64,000 nucleotides of DNA, taken from contig NZ_JBLTWO010000003.1 in the NCBI RefSeq assembly GCF_049889055.1, positions 62,001 to 126,000 of the forward strand, written 5' to 3'. The stretch's first letter is position 1; the number at the start of each line of letters is the position of its first letter. The DNA comes from Rhizorhabdus sp049889055. Its GTDB lineage: Bacteria; Pseudomonadota; Alphaproteobacteria; Sphingomonadales; Sphingomonadaceae. Shown here in pieces: positions 16,963 through 25,364 of the stretch. The notes below the pieces were generated by a model, which was not told the origin of the DNA, searched no databases, and saw only the letters and a program-made list of their open reading frames with translations. Both the position numbers and the translations under genes were made by a program.

Positions 16963-17006
16963 ATGGTGCCCTTCCGCCTCTCCCTTCCTCGTCCGGGGTT
17001 CGAGAC

Positions 17007-19163
17007 ATGACTGCCTTTCGTCGCCTGCTGCTCGCTCTGGCGCTGACATCGTCCTTGTCGGGCGTCGTCACCGCTCAGCCGGCGTCGTCTCCCGTTGCGG
17101 CTGTGAATGCGCTGTCGTCGATCGATGCCCTCTATGCCGAGACGAGCATCATCGGCACCTCGCCCGAGGGCTTCGCCTGGGCGGCGGATTCCAGTCGCCT
17201 GCTGTTCCTTTGGAACGAGGGCGGCACCGGGCGGCGTGACCTCTGGTCCTATGATCCGGCCACGCGCCGCAAGGTCAGGCTGACGCGCTTCGGCGACGAG
17301 GGCAAGAGCGTTTCCGACGCAGTCTGGCTGTCATCGGGACGGATCGCGCTGGTTGAAGGCGGGAGGCTGATGCTCCGCGAGTTGAATGGCCGGCTCTCGG
17401 CGGTCGATGCCCCGAAGGGGGCGTCGCGTCTGGCCGCATCCCCTGATGGCAAGACGCTGGCCTTCGTCGCGGAGCGCGGGCTGTATGTCCTGCCGTCCGA
17501 GGGTGGGCCGGCTCGTCGGGTGGTAGAGGGACAGCCGAAGCTGGGTATCGACAGCTACAGCTGGAGCCGCGACGGACGGACGCTGGCCTTCGTCCAGGTC
17601 GACGAGCGGGCAATGCGCGAGGTGGCGATCAGCTACGACGCAGGGGGAAAGGCGCATCGCGACCTGTTCGCCCGCGCTTTTCCGGGCGATCCGACCAACA
17701 TCACCTATGCGGTCGGCACGGTCGGGCTCGACGGCGCTGCGCCGCGTCTGCTTGACCGTCCCGACCGGGGCGATCCGATCTGGAACTATCAGCTGTCGCC
17801 CGATGGCCGGCGCCTTCTGGTCAACGCCAGCGACCAGACGATCAAGCACCATTTCATCGATGCCTATGATCTGGCGGACGGTCGCCGCTCGCGCTTCTAC
17901 AGCTATGACGATCCCGCACAGATCCGCCCCGACTGGCAGGCCAGCTGGGACGGCGAGGGGAGGGGAATATTCCTCCTCACCAATCGCGACGGTTTCAATC
18001 AGATCTACCATGTTCCGGGAACGGGCAAGGCGCCCGAGCGGATCACCAATGTGCCGGGCGAGATCGACATCTTCGCGCTCGATGCCAAGCGCGGGCGCAT
18101 CTTCTTCCGCGCCAACGCCCCGACCTATGCCGAGCGGCGCTGGTTCAGCACGGGCATCAATGGCGGGCCTGTGGCGGCTGTGACGCCCACCGAAGGCACG
18201 CATGACATCACCTTCTCGCCCGACTTCACGCGGTTCGCCGATCGGGCCAGCAACGACCGTACGCCGCCCGAACTTCATGTCGGCGCGACGGGCGGGCCGG
18301 CGGTGGCCGAGCAGGTCACCCGGTCGCCGCTGCCGGCTTTCTATCAGCAGCGCTGGGCCGATGTCCGCTATGTCGACTATCGCTCGCATGTCGATGGCGC
18401 GCTGCTGACGGCGCGGGTGATGCTGCCGCCCGATTTCGATCCCGCCAAGCGCTATCCGATGATCGTCGGTTCGGTCTATTCGGATGCCGTCCGAAACCAG
18501 TGGGGCGGCCGCACCGCGCATCCGACCTGGGGTCTCGACCAGTTTCTGGTCGCGCGCGGCTATATCGTGATCAATCCGGGCATCCGTGGCAGTTTCGGTC
18601 GCGGGCGCGACTGGAACAAGCCCATGCTCCATAGCTATGGCTCGCTCGATATCGACGATATCCAGGACGGTGCGCGCAAGCTGGTCGACATGGGTTATGC
18701 CGACCCCAAGCGCATCGGCATCTGGGGCTCCAGCTATGGCGGCCTGATGACGCTGATGTCGCTGTTCAAGAAGCCTGGCTTCTATGCGGCGGGCATCGCC
18801 GGCGCGCCTGCGAGCAATGTCGCCCATGCCTATCCCGAGCAGCAATGGATCATGGGCCCGCCGAGCGGCGCCGACTTCCCTGCCCGCTACGAGAAGCAGT
18901 CGGCGCTCTACCAGAGCCAGGGCCTCGCCGATCCGCTCATGATCATCCACGGGTCGCGCGACGAGGTCGTGCTCTATGCCGACACCATGGCGCTGGCCGA
19001 GCGAATGATCGGTCAGGGCAAGCTGTTCGAGCTCGTGACCCTGCCGGGTGCGGGCCACCCCTGGGACATGGAAGGCCTGCCGCAGACGCGCTTCGCTTTC
19101 CGCAAGATGGTGGAATTCTTCGATCGCAACCTGCGCCTTGCCGGCGCAACCGATCCCCGCTGA
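17007..19163 (+). CDS. Exported S9 family prolyl oligopeptidase / dipeptidyl peptidase IV-like
   Basis: This serine peptidase of 718 residues has a signal peptide (MTAFRRLLLALALTSSLSG), an N-terminal DPP IV beta-propeller (repeated SPDGK/SPDGRR-type blades) and a C-terminal alpha/beta hydrolase domain. The catalytic Ser is in WGSSYGGLM, the Asp in HGSRDEVVLY and the His in GAGHPWDM. DPP IV-type enzymes release N-terminal dipeptides, usually after proline or alanine. ATG 17007 lies 44 bp after the M20 stop. Together with the M24 and M20 enzymes it would complete peptide hydrolysis outside the cytoplasm. Confidence 0.93.
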   Translation: MTAFRRLLLALALTSSLSGVVTAQPASSPVAAVNALSSIDALYAETSIIGTSPEGFAWAADSSRLLFLWNEGGTGRRDLWSYDPATRRKVRLTRFGDEGKSVSDAVWLSSGRIALVEGGRLMLRELNGRLSAVDAPKGASRLAASPDGKTLAFVAERGLYVLPSEGGPARRVVEGQPKLGIDSYSWSRDGRTLAFVQVDERAMREVAISYDAGGKAHRDLFARAFPGDPTNITYAVGTVGLDGAAPRLLDRPDRGDPIWNYQLSPDGRRLLVNASDQTIKHHFIDAYDLADGRRSRFYSYDDPAQIRPDWQASWDGEGRGIFLLTNRDGFNQIYHVPGTGKAPERITNVPGEIDIFALDAKRGRIFFRANAPTYAERRWFSTGINGGPVAAVTPTEGTHDITFSPDFTRFADRASNDRTPPELHVGATGGPAVAEQVTRSPLPAFYQQRWADVRYVDYRSHVDGALLTARVMLPPDFDPAKRYPMIVGSVYSDAVRNQWGGRTAHPTWGLDQFLVARGYIVINPGIRGSFGRGRDWNKPMLHSYGSLDIDDIQDGARKLVDMGYADPKRIGIWGSSYGGLMTLMSLFKKPGFYAAGIAGAPASNVAHAYPEQQWIMGPPSGADFPARYEKQSALYQSQGLADPLMIIHGSRDEVVLYADTMALAERMIGQGKLFELVTLPGAGHPWDMEGLPQTRFAFRKMVEFFDRNLRLAGATDPR

Positions 19164-19172
19164 GCGGCTGGC

Positions 19173-19201
19173 TTGACAGGGGCAATATGGCTCAATATCG
19201 C
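19173..19201 (+). promoter_or_regulatory. TTGACA with CAATAT direct repeats before the dehydrogenase gene
   Basis: TTGACA (19173-19178) is followed by CAATATGGCT and CAATATCGC (19183-19201), nearly the same pair as at 9132-9149, and by an AT-rich tract to 19223. No ideal 17-bp-spaced -10 is seen, so the exact promoter is uncertain; the shared repeat suggests common control. Confidence 0.5.
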
Positions 19202-19272
19202 GTGAATATGCACATATATTGCAGCCTCTGGGATCTCGTTTCTGTCGCTGGCGCGGCGGGGGTGGGCGCTGC

Positions 19273-20574
19273 ATGACACAGGACGCGCCCGCACGCGAGA
19301 TGTCCGTTTGGGAGGCGCTTTCGCCCGCTCCGGCGCGCCGGCCGGCGGCACGCGGCTCGCTGGAAGCCGATGTCGCGATCATCGGCGGCGGCGTTGCGGG
19401 GCTCTCGACGGCGCTTCACCTCGCGGAGCGGGGTATGGGCGTTGCGCTGGTCGAGGCACAGAGCTTCGGCGCTGGTGCGACGGGGGCGAGTGCGGGCGTC
19501 GTCGCGCCGCAACTGACCAAGACGACGCCGGATACCGTCCGCAAGAAGCTGGGGGAGGAGCGGTCGTCGCGCTTGCTGCGCCTCATTGCAGACAGTGGGA
19601 CGCACCTGTTCGATCTGGTCGATCGGCATCGCATCGACTGCGCCGCTGTTCCGGCCGGTTTCATCGCACCGCGCATGGGCGCGAACAGCCTGACGGTTCT
19701 GCAGGACGTCGTGCGCCAGTGGGCGCCGATCCGGTCGGATCTGCGCGTCGCCGATCCGGAAGAGGTGATCGCACTGACGGGTTGTCGGGGCTATCGCGCC
19801 GCTTTGGTCGATCCGACCGGTGGCGGAGTCGACCCGCTCGCGCTGGCACGCGGGCTGGCCGATCGTGCGGAGGCGCTCGGCGCTCGCCTGTACGAAGGGA
19901 CTCCCGCCCTGCGACTGGGACGGGCGCCGGGCGGCTGGAAGATTTCCTTGCCCGATGGCGAGATCGTCGCTCGGCGCGTGATCGTCGCGGCCAATGCCAG
20001 CAACGGTGGGATCCACAAGGCGCTCAGCGGGACGATGCTGCCGCTGCCGGTTGTCGAAGTGGCGACCGAGCCGCTGCCTGCGGCCATGCGCGCACAGATA
20101 TTGCCGGGCAACGAGGCGCTGACCGACCTCGAACTCGACGTCTTCTCGATCCGCTACACCGCCGACGGACGGCTCGTGACCGCCTTCCCATCGAGCAATG
20201 GCGGCTTGCCCGACGATCTGGCGGAAAAGATCAACCGGCGTCTCGCCGAGACGCTGGTAGGCTATCAGCCGCTGAAGATCGATTTCGTCTGGCTGGGACA
20301 GGCGGCGGTCAACACCGACCTCATTCCCCGCATCGTCAGGCTCGACGAAGGCCTGCTCGCGGTGCAGGCGTGCAATGGCCGTGGGCTGGGTATCAACACC
20401 ATCCTCGGGCGCGAGCTGGCGGCCTATCTGCTGGGCGAGCGCAAGCTGGCGCAATTGCCGGTGGCCGATGCGCGGCGCGTCTCGGGCTTCCTGTTCGCGC
20501 GCCACGTCCCGCGCCTGCTGTTGACCACGGCTCTGTTTGCAAAGCAGCTGCGCCGCCGGCTGGGTATCGCATGA
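19273..20574 (+). CDS. FAD-dependent amino-acid dehydrogenase/oxidase (DadA-like DAO fold)
   Basis: This flavoprotein of 433 residues has the Rossmann motif VAIIGGGVAGLSTALHLAE near residue 35, the DAO-type GATGASAGVV loop, and the C-terminal FAD segment ACNGRGLGINT in the usual order. No signal peptide is seen. DAO family members of this kind oxidise D- or N-methyl amino acids and pass electrons on. Placed after four peptidase genes, it probably handles a released amino acid. A short basic, hydrophobic C-terminus (PRLLLTTALFAKQLRRR) may associate with the membrane. ATG 19273 is preceded by a G-rich region. Confidence 0.88.
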   Translation: MTQDAPAREMSVWEALSPAPARRPAARGSLEADVAIIGGGVAGLSTALHLAERGMGVALVEAQSFGAGATGASAGVVAPQLTKTTPDTVRKKLGEERSSRLLRLIADSGTHLFDLVDRHRIDCAAVPAGFIAPRMGANSLTVLQDVVRQWAPIRSDLRVADPEEVIALTGCRGYRAALVDPTGGGVDPLALARGLADRAEALGARLYEGTPALRLGRAPGGWKISLPDGEIVARRVIVAANASNGGIHKALSGTMLPLPVVEVATEPLPAAMRAQILPGNEALTDLELDVFSIRYTADGRLVTAFPSSNGGLPDDLAEKINRRLAETLVGYQPLKIDFVWLGQAAVNTDLIPRIVRLDEGLLAVQACNGRGLGINTILGRELAAYLLGERKLAQLPVADARRVSGFLFARHVPRLLLTTALFAKQLRRRLGIA

Positions 20575-20643
20575 TCCCGGACGTGCATTAGGAAAAGGCG
20601 GGACTGGCCGTCGTCCGGCGGTCGCTGATCAGGGAGACGTTCG

Positions 20644-22317
20644 ATGCTGCGCACCAGAGTCCTGCTTGGCTGTTGTGCCATATTGTCGGTTGGCGGAGCC
20701 CTGACGCCTGCTCTGGCTGCGCCTCCTGCGGCGATGGCCGCCGCAGCGGAGGTGCCGCCGACGCTGGTCGATTTCGCGGCCGGTTGGCGCCGGTTCGCGC
20801 AGCCCGATTTTACCGCTGGCGCTCCCGACTTCGGTCCCGAAGCGCTGGCGCGCAAGCAGGCGGGGCTGACCGAGTGGAAGGCGCGCTTGGCGCAGCTCGA
20901 CCGGACCGGCTGGACGCAGCGGGCGCAGGCCGATGCGCGGCTGCTCGAAGCCGAGATGAACGGGCTCGACTTCGATCTCCGCGTCCGCCGTCCCTGGGCG
21001 CGCGACCCGAGCTATTTTGCGACCGTCTATGGCGAGGAGAGCGACGTCCCGGCACATGAGGGGCCGGCGGCCGACGTCATCGACCTGTTCCGCTACGACT
21101 GGCCCCTGTCGACGTCCGACGATGCCCGGTTGACGACGCAGCTGCGCTCGGTGCCGATCCTGTTGCAGCGGGCGCGCACCTGGCTGGCCGGCGGCAATGC
21201 GGCGGACCTCTGGCGCTACGGCGATCGGGCGCTGGCCGAGCAGGCATCGGTGCTGTCGGCGCTGCTCGACGGCAGCCTGTCGATGCGGACGCTGGAGGGG
21301 CAGAAGGCGGCGTCGCTGAAGGGGGCGTCGCCCGCTCTCCGCCGCGCGGTCACCGAAGCGCGCGATGCGACGCTCGCCTTCGCCGCCTGGGTGAAGGCCG
21401 AGGCGCCGAAGAAGACCGGTCCCTCGGGCGTCGGCAAGGCTGATTACGACTGGTACATGAAGCATGTGCAACTGCTGCCCTATGACTGGGAAGCGCAGCG
21501 CGGGATGCTCCAGCGCGAGCTTGATCGCGCCTGGGCGGGGCTCCGGCTGGAGGAAGCGCGCAACCGCAATCTTCCCCCGCTTCAGCCGATCGACGACCCG
21601 GCGGCGTACCGGCGCTTCGCCGAGCAGAAGATGGCCCGCTTTACCGATTTCCTCGTCGCCAACCGGCTGATGGAGGACAAGCCCTATTACCGCGCCGCGC
21701 TCGCTGCCCAGACCTTGAACTATGTCCCGCCCGAGCGGCGCAACTTCTTCTACCATGTCACCGCGCTCGATCCCTGGCCGCTCTACTCGCACGACATCCA
21801 TTGGATGGAGCTGGCCCGGATCAAGCATGAGCCGAGCGCCGATCCTATCCGCCGGACGGCGCCTTTGTTCAACATCTTCCAGTCTCGCTCCGAGGGCTTC
21901 GCGACGGCGCTGGAGGAATTGGCGATGCATGCCGGTCTCTATGACGACGTGCCGCGTGGCCGTGAACTGGTGTGGATCATGCTCGCCAACCGCGCGGCGC
22001 GTGGGTTGGCATCGCTGCATGTGCAGGCGAACGAATGGACGCTGGCGGAAGCGGGACGTTTCCATGCCCGCTGGACCCCGCGTGGCTATTCGGACCCCGA
22101 CAATCCGCTCGTCGGTTTCGAACAGCTGCTCTACCTGCGCCAGCCCGGCTATGGCACCAGCTATGTCACGGGCAAGGTCGAACTCGACGCGCTGATCGCC
22201 GATGCCGCGGAGGCGGACGAGACGCGGCCCGCAGCGGACGTGCTGGCGGATGTCTTCGGGACGCTCAACAGCGAGGGAGCGGTGCCCTTCTCGCTCTATC
22301 TGCGCCGGGCGCGCTGA
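20644..22317 (+). CDS. Exported DUF885 family peptidase-like protein, divergent
   Basis: This exported protein of 557 residues has a signal peptide (MLRTRVLLGCCAILSVGGAL, cut near ALAAPP). The helical scaffold and the segment SRSEGFATALEELAMHAGLYDD match DUF885, a group related to zinc carboxypeptidases. The usual HExxPGH-type zinc motif is not obvious; SHDIHWMELARIKHE occupies that region, so catalysis may differ or be lost. It is last in the peptide cluster, 69 bp after the flavoenzyme, and is followed by an intergenic repeat. Confidence 0.82.
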   Translation: MLRTRVLLGCCAILSVGGALTPALAAPPAAMAAAAEVPPTLVDFAAGWRRFAQPDFTAGAPDFGPEALARKQAGLTEWKARLAQLDRTGWTQRAQADARLLEAEMNGLDFDLRVRRPWARDPSYFATVYGEESDVPAHEGPAADVIDLFRYDWPLSTSDDARLTTQLRSVPILLQRARTWLAGGNAADLWRYGDRALAEQASVLSALLDGSLSMRTLEGQKAASLKGASPALRRAVTEARDATLAFAAWVKAEAPKKTGPSGVGKADYDWYMKHVQLLPYDWEAQRGMLQRELDRAWAGLRLEEARNRNLPPLQPIDDPAAYRRFAEQKMARFTDFLVANRLMEDKPYYRAALAAQTLNYVPPERRNFFYHVTALDPWPLYSHDIHWMELARIKHEPSADPIRRTAPLFNIFQSRSEGFATALEELAMHAGLYDDVPRGRELVWIMLANRAARGLASLHVQANEWTLAEAGRFHARWTPRGYSDPDNPLVGFEQLLYLRQPGYGTSYVTGKVELDALIADAAEADETRPAADVLADVFGTLNSEGAVPFSLYLRRAR

Positions 22318-22333
22318 CACCTGCAAGAATAGA

Positions 22334-22435
22334 GCGTTTTCGAACCAGATGGAATCATCTGGTGACTCGGAAAACGCGGTAAAACAATATTCTAGAGCGA
22401 TCCGTCCGATGCAATCGGAACGGATTTCGATCTAG
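22334..22435. repeat. Intergenic palindromic repeat of alphaproteobacterial type
   Basis: The element is a nested hairpin: outer GCGTTTTC/GAAAACGC (22334-22341 and 22370-22377), inner ACCAGATG/CATCTGGT (22344-22351 and 22356-22363). It is followed by a second imperfect hairpin (22400-22425, GATCCGTCCGAT..ATCGGAACGG) bracketed by TCTAGAGCGAT and ATCTAG. The wording resembles mosaic intergenic repeats common in alphaproteobacterial genomes. Confidence 0.65.
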
Positions 22436-22452
22436 CCGCCCGATAAAGGGCG

Positions 22453-22498
22453 GCGCGGCAGGCCGTCGGGCTTCTTGACCCAGACGATCCTGCCGCGC
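22453..22498. terminator. Long hairpin between convergent DUF885 and receptor genes
   Basis: GCGCGGCAGG (22453-22462) pairs perfectly with CCTGCCGCGC (22489-22498), and an inner partial stem CGTCGGG/CCCAGACG extends it. It lies between two converging genes and probably limits read-through in both directions, although T-runs are absent. Confidence 0.45.
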
Positions 22499-22541
22499 TG
22501 CTCAACGGGAGGCGGTCATGCGATATATCGGAGCACCGGCG

Positions 22542-24059
22542 TCAGAAGCTCGACCAGTCGTCCTCGGCTTTCAGCGCGAGATTGCCGGCGACGCGGGGCG
22601 CTGAAGCGACCTTCTTCGGGGCGGGCAGGGCGGTCGGACGCGGCGCTGCTGCCGAAGTGCTGCCGCCGAACTGGAAGCGGGCAACCTGTTCGGCCAGACT
22701 CTGTGCCTCGTTGGCAAGGTTGACCGCCGATGCGGCGCTTTCCTCGACCATCGCGGCGTTCTGCTGGGTCATCCGGTCCATTTCGCCGACGGCATCGTTG
22801 ACCTGGATCAGGCTGGTGGACTGGCTCTCCGCCGATGTCGCGATGTCGGTGATGACCTCGCTGACCTCGCCGACGCGGTCGACGATGCGGGTCAGCATCC
22901 GGCCGGTTTCGCCGACCAGCTTCACGCCGATCTCGACCTGCTCGGTGCTGTTGGTTATCAGATTCTTGATCTCCTGCGCCGCTTCGGCGCTGCGCTGGGC
23001 GAGCGCGCGCACTTCATGGGCGACCACCGCGAAGCCTTTGCCCGCATCCCCGGCGCGCGCGGCTTCCACCCCTGCGTTCAGGGCGAGGAGGTTGGTCTGG
23101 AAGGCGATGCCGTCGATCACCGAGATGATCTTGGAAATCTCGCCCGACGAGCGTTCGATCGCATCCATGGCGCTGACCGCCTGCTTGACCACGACGCCCC
23201 CCTCGGTCGCCTCCTTGTGGGTCTTGGCAATCGCACCATTGGCGGAGGCCGCGTTTTTCGCGGTTTCCTGCACCATCGCGGTCGCCTGGCGCATGGCCTC
23301 GGCGGTTTCGGCGAGCGAGGCCGCCTGCTTCTCGGTGCGCGCGGCGAGGTCGTCCGATCCCACGCGGATCTCGCTGCTGCCCGAGGAAATCATGTTAACG
23401 CTGGAACTGACCGACTGCAGCGTATCGCGCAGCGCGCGGATCGCGGCGTTGAAGTCGCGCTCCACCTGCGCATATTCGGCCGGAAGGCCGGACATGCGGG
23501 CGGTCATGTCACCTTCCGCCAGCTGCGTGAGCGCCGACCCCATCTGGCCCAGAACGACGTTGCGGACCTTTTCCTCCGCATTGACGAAATAGGTCGACAG
23601 AGCGACGTCGATGTCGAGCAGCGCCACCTTGATGAGTGCCGACAGGTCTTCCGCGAGCTGGCGCTTCCGCGAGGGCAGCCAGCCGAAACGGCTGGACGTC
23701 ACCATCTCGGTCACCAGTTCTTCGAGGATGACGGCATAGCCGCCGACATACCATTTGGGTTCCAGCCCGATCCGGGCATGGACGCGACCGACGCCGACCG
23801 CGCGCTGGTAATAATCTTCGGTCAGGCCGTCGCCGAAGACCTTCATCCAGTGGCTGTTCTGCGCAGACTTTGCATGCTCGAGCATGCCTTCGCTCGAGAA
23901 GAAGTGCGCCAGCTCCGGGAAGTTCTTGACCTTGCGATAGAATTTATCGAGTGCGCCGCCCACGAAGCGGGTCAGCGCATTTCTCACACTATGAAAGGCC
24001 GAGGTATCGGCCTGCTCCAGGCCGTAAAATCTCAAACGTGTCTGCAACTCCGGATTCAT
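22542..24059 (-). CDS. Globin-coupled sensor methyl-accepting chemotaxis protein (soluble)
   Basis: This cytoplasmic receptor of 505 residues has no membrane segments. Residues 1-180 form a protoglobin heme domain; the proximal histidine is in GRVHARIGLEPKWYVGGY, the diagnostic HxRIGL pattern of HemAT-like oxygen sensors. A HAMP-like linker (LTQLAEGDMTARMSGLPAEY) leads to the signalling hairpin with tip FQTNLLALNAGVEAARAG. The protein ends in EDDWSSF, which fits the aromatic-x2-aromatic pentapeptide that tethers CheR/CheB in other receptors. It faces the che operon across a 310-bp intergenic region. ATG 24059 follows GCGGGAG. Oxygen or another gas as signal is inferred from the family. Confidence 0.93.
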   Translation of the reverse strand: MNPELQTRLRFYGLEQADTSAFHSVRNALTRFVGGALDKFYRKVKNFPELAHFFSSEGMLEHAKSAQNSHWMKVFGDGLTEDYYQRAVGVGRVHARIGLEPKWYVGGYAVILEELVTEMVTSSRFGWLPSRKRQLAEDLSALIKVALLDIDVALSTYFVNAEEKVRNVVLGQMGSALTQLAEGDMTARMSGLPAEYAQVERDFNAAIRALRDTLQSVSSSVNMISSGSSEIRVGSDDLAARTEKQAASLAETAEAMRQATAMVQETAKNAASANGAIAKTHKEATEGGVVVKQAVSAMDAIERSSGEISKIISVIDGIAFQTNLLALNAGVEAARAGDAGKGFAVVAHEVRALAQRSAEAAQEIKNLITNSTEQVEIGVKLVGETGRMLTRIVDRVGEVSEVITDIATSAESQSTSLIQVNDAVGEMDRMTQQNAAMVEESAASAVNLANEAQSLAEQVARFQFGGSTSAAAPRPTALPAPKKVASAPRVAGNLALKAEDDWSSF

Positions 24060-24369
24060 CGCACCATGCTCCCGCTTTGTAGAAACGCATCCCCGGAGCG
24101 GACCATGGTGATGGCGGGTAAAGATATGGTGAAATTTCCCTGACTCCCTGCATGCTCTCCGTAGAAATCTATAGGTAAATGTACGGATACTAGTAGATAT
24201 ACCGATTAACACCCTGTTTCCGATGAAATTTCATACCGTGTCCGCCATGCCGCAAGCATAGCGATCTCCAGACGAGCCCCGGGTCTTTCTCTTCCTGAAA
24301 ATCGCCATGTTTAACGTGACGTTTACGGGAAATGATTAGGCCAAGGTGTCTCCAGCAAATGAGGTCGCC

Positions 24370-24681
24370 GTGGGTATTGTCGTCACGCTCCAGGAAAAAG
24401 TGAACCTGCAATCGATCGCTGCGGTGCAGCATCAGATCGTCGAGGCGATCGAGGCTGATGCGGACGTGGCGCTGGACATTTCGGGCGTCGCCGACGCCGA
24501 CCTGTCCTTCGTGCAACTGCTTGAAGCCGCGCGCCAATATGCCGCGCATGACAACAAGCTTCTGCGCCTGACACAGCCGGCTTCGGCTGACTGTGCAGCG
24601 CTGCTCGAGCGCGCAGGCTTTCTGTCGCCCGGTTCGGCGGAAACACTCGATTTCTGGTTCCAGGGCAACCGGCCCGGCTAA
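24370..24681 (+). CDS. STAS domain protein at the head of the che operon
   Basis: This single-domain protein of about 103 residues resembles anti-sigma-antagonist/STAS folds: a beta strand VALDISGV, then ADADLSFVQLLEAARQYA where the acidic-Ser-Phe segment matches the usual phosphorylatable loop (D-x-S/T), and a final Phe-rich edge. STAS proteins at the start of che operons are common but poorly defined. GTG 24370 sits 5 nt after GAGG; a GTG at 24346 is an alternative. No partner kinase or phosphatase is seen in the window. Confidence 0.8.
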   Translation: MGIVVTLQEKVNLQSIAAVQHQIVEAIEADADVALDISGVADADLSFVQLLEAARQYAAHDNKLLRLTQPASADCAALLERAGFLSPGSAETLDFWFQGNRPG

Positions 24682-24995
24682 TCATGCGCCGTTTGCCGAT
24701 CCGCAATATCGAACGATGGAGCGTGCCTCCCCTGCGGAGTGGGCCGCGACGCCTTCCTCCTCGGATATGCCGACGGTCATCCGAGGGTGCAGGCGAGCTT
24801 TCCCGGCGATGCATCGGTCAGCAAGCTCTGGATGTCGGGGGAGTGGCTGTTCTGATGAGTGATCCGGCAAAAAGTGTCGTTCAAATATAAAGGGCTGAAG
24901 CCAGCTAATTTATCCAATCTTAACGACATTATTCTATCTGTTTTCGCGAAGAGGCGAGGCTTTCGATACTCGAGACAATCGAGGGAGATTCAAGA
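24682..24995. other. Intergenic region before cheY with a coding-like remnant
   Basis: No convincing gene lies here. Positions 24739-24855 hold a GTG-started open frame of 38 codons (VGRDAFLLGYADGHPRV, ending SGEWLF) in the same frame as the STAS gene with native-looking codon use; it may be a decayed C-terminal fragment. The last ~100 bp before cheY are AT-rich (ATATAAAGGG, TTATTCTATCTG) and probably hold a promoter. Confidence 0.4.
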
Positions 24996-25364
24996 ATGAC
25001 TGCTTCCATTTTGACCGTGGACGACTCTTCGAGTCTTCGGATGGCGACGCGTATCGCTCTGTCCGGGGCCGGCTATGCGGTGACTGAAGCGGCCGACGGA
25101 TGCGAAGGGCTGAACAAGGCTCAGAGCCAGAAGTTCGACATGATCATTACTGATCTGAACATGCCGAACATGGACGGCCTCAGCATGATCCGCGAGATCC
25201 GCAAGCTGCCGATCCAGGCGGGCACGCCGATCATCTTCCTCACCACCGAGTCCGACGATGCGATGAAGCAACAGGCGAAGGCAGCGGGGGCGACCGGCTG
25301 GCTGGTCAAGCCCTTCGTTCCGGATCAGCTGCTCAAGATCGCCAAGAAGGTTCTCGGTCGATGA
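24996..25364 (+). CDS. cheY: Chemotaxis response regulator
   Basis: This single receiver domain of 122 residues has the acidic pair D9-D10 in LTVDDSSS, phosphoacceptor D53 in ITDLNMPNMDG, the switch Thr in IFLTTES and the conserved Lys in WLVKPF. It carries the phosphoryl group from CheA to the flagellar motor or acts as a phosphate sink. Its stop overlaps the cheA start by four bases (ATGA), so expression is translationally coupled. Confidence 0.95.
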   Translation: MTASILTVDDSSSLRMATRIALSGAGYAVTEAADGCEGLNKAQSQKFDMIITDLNMPNMDGLSMIREIRKLPIQAGTPIIFLTTESDDAMKQQAKAAGATGWLVKPFVPDQLLKIAKKVLGR

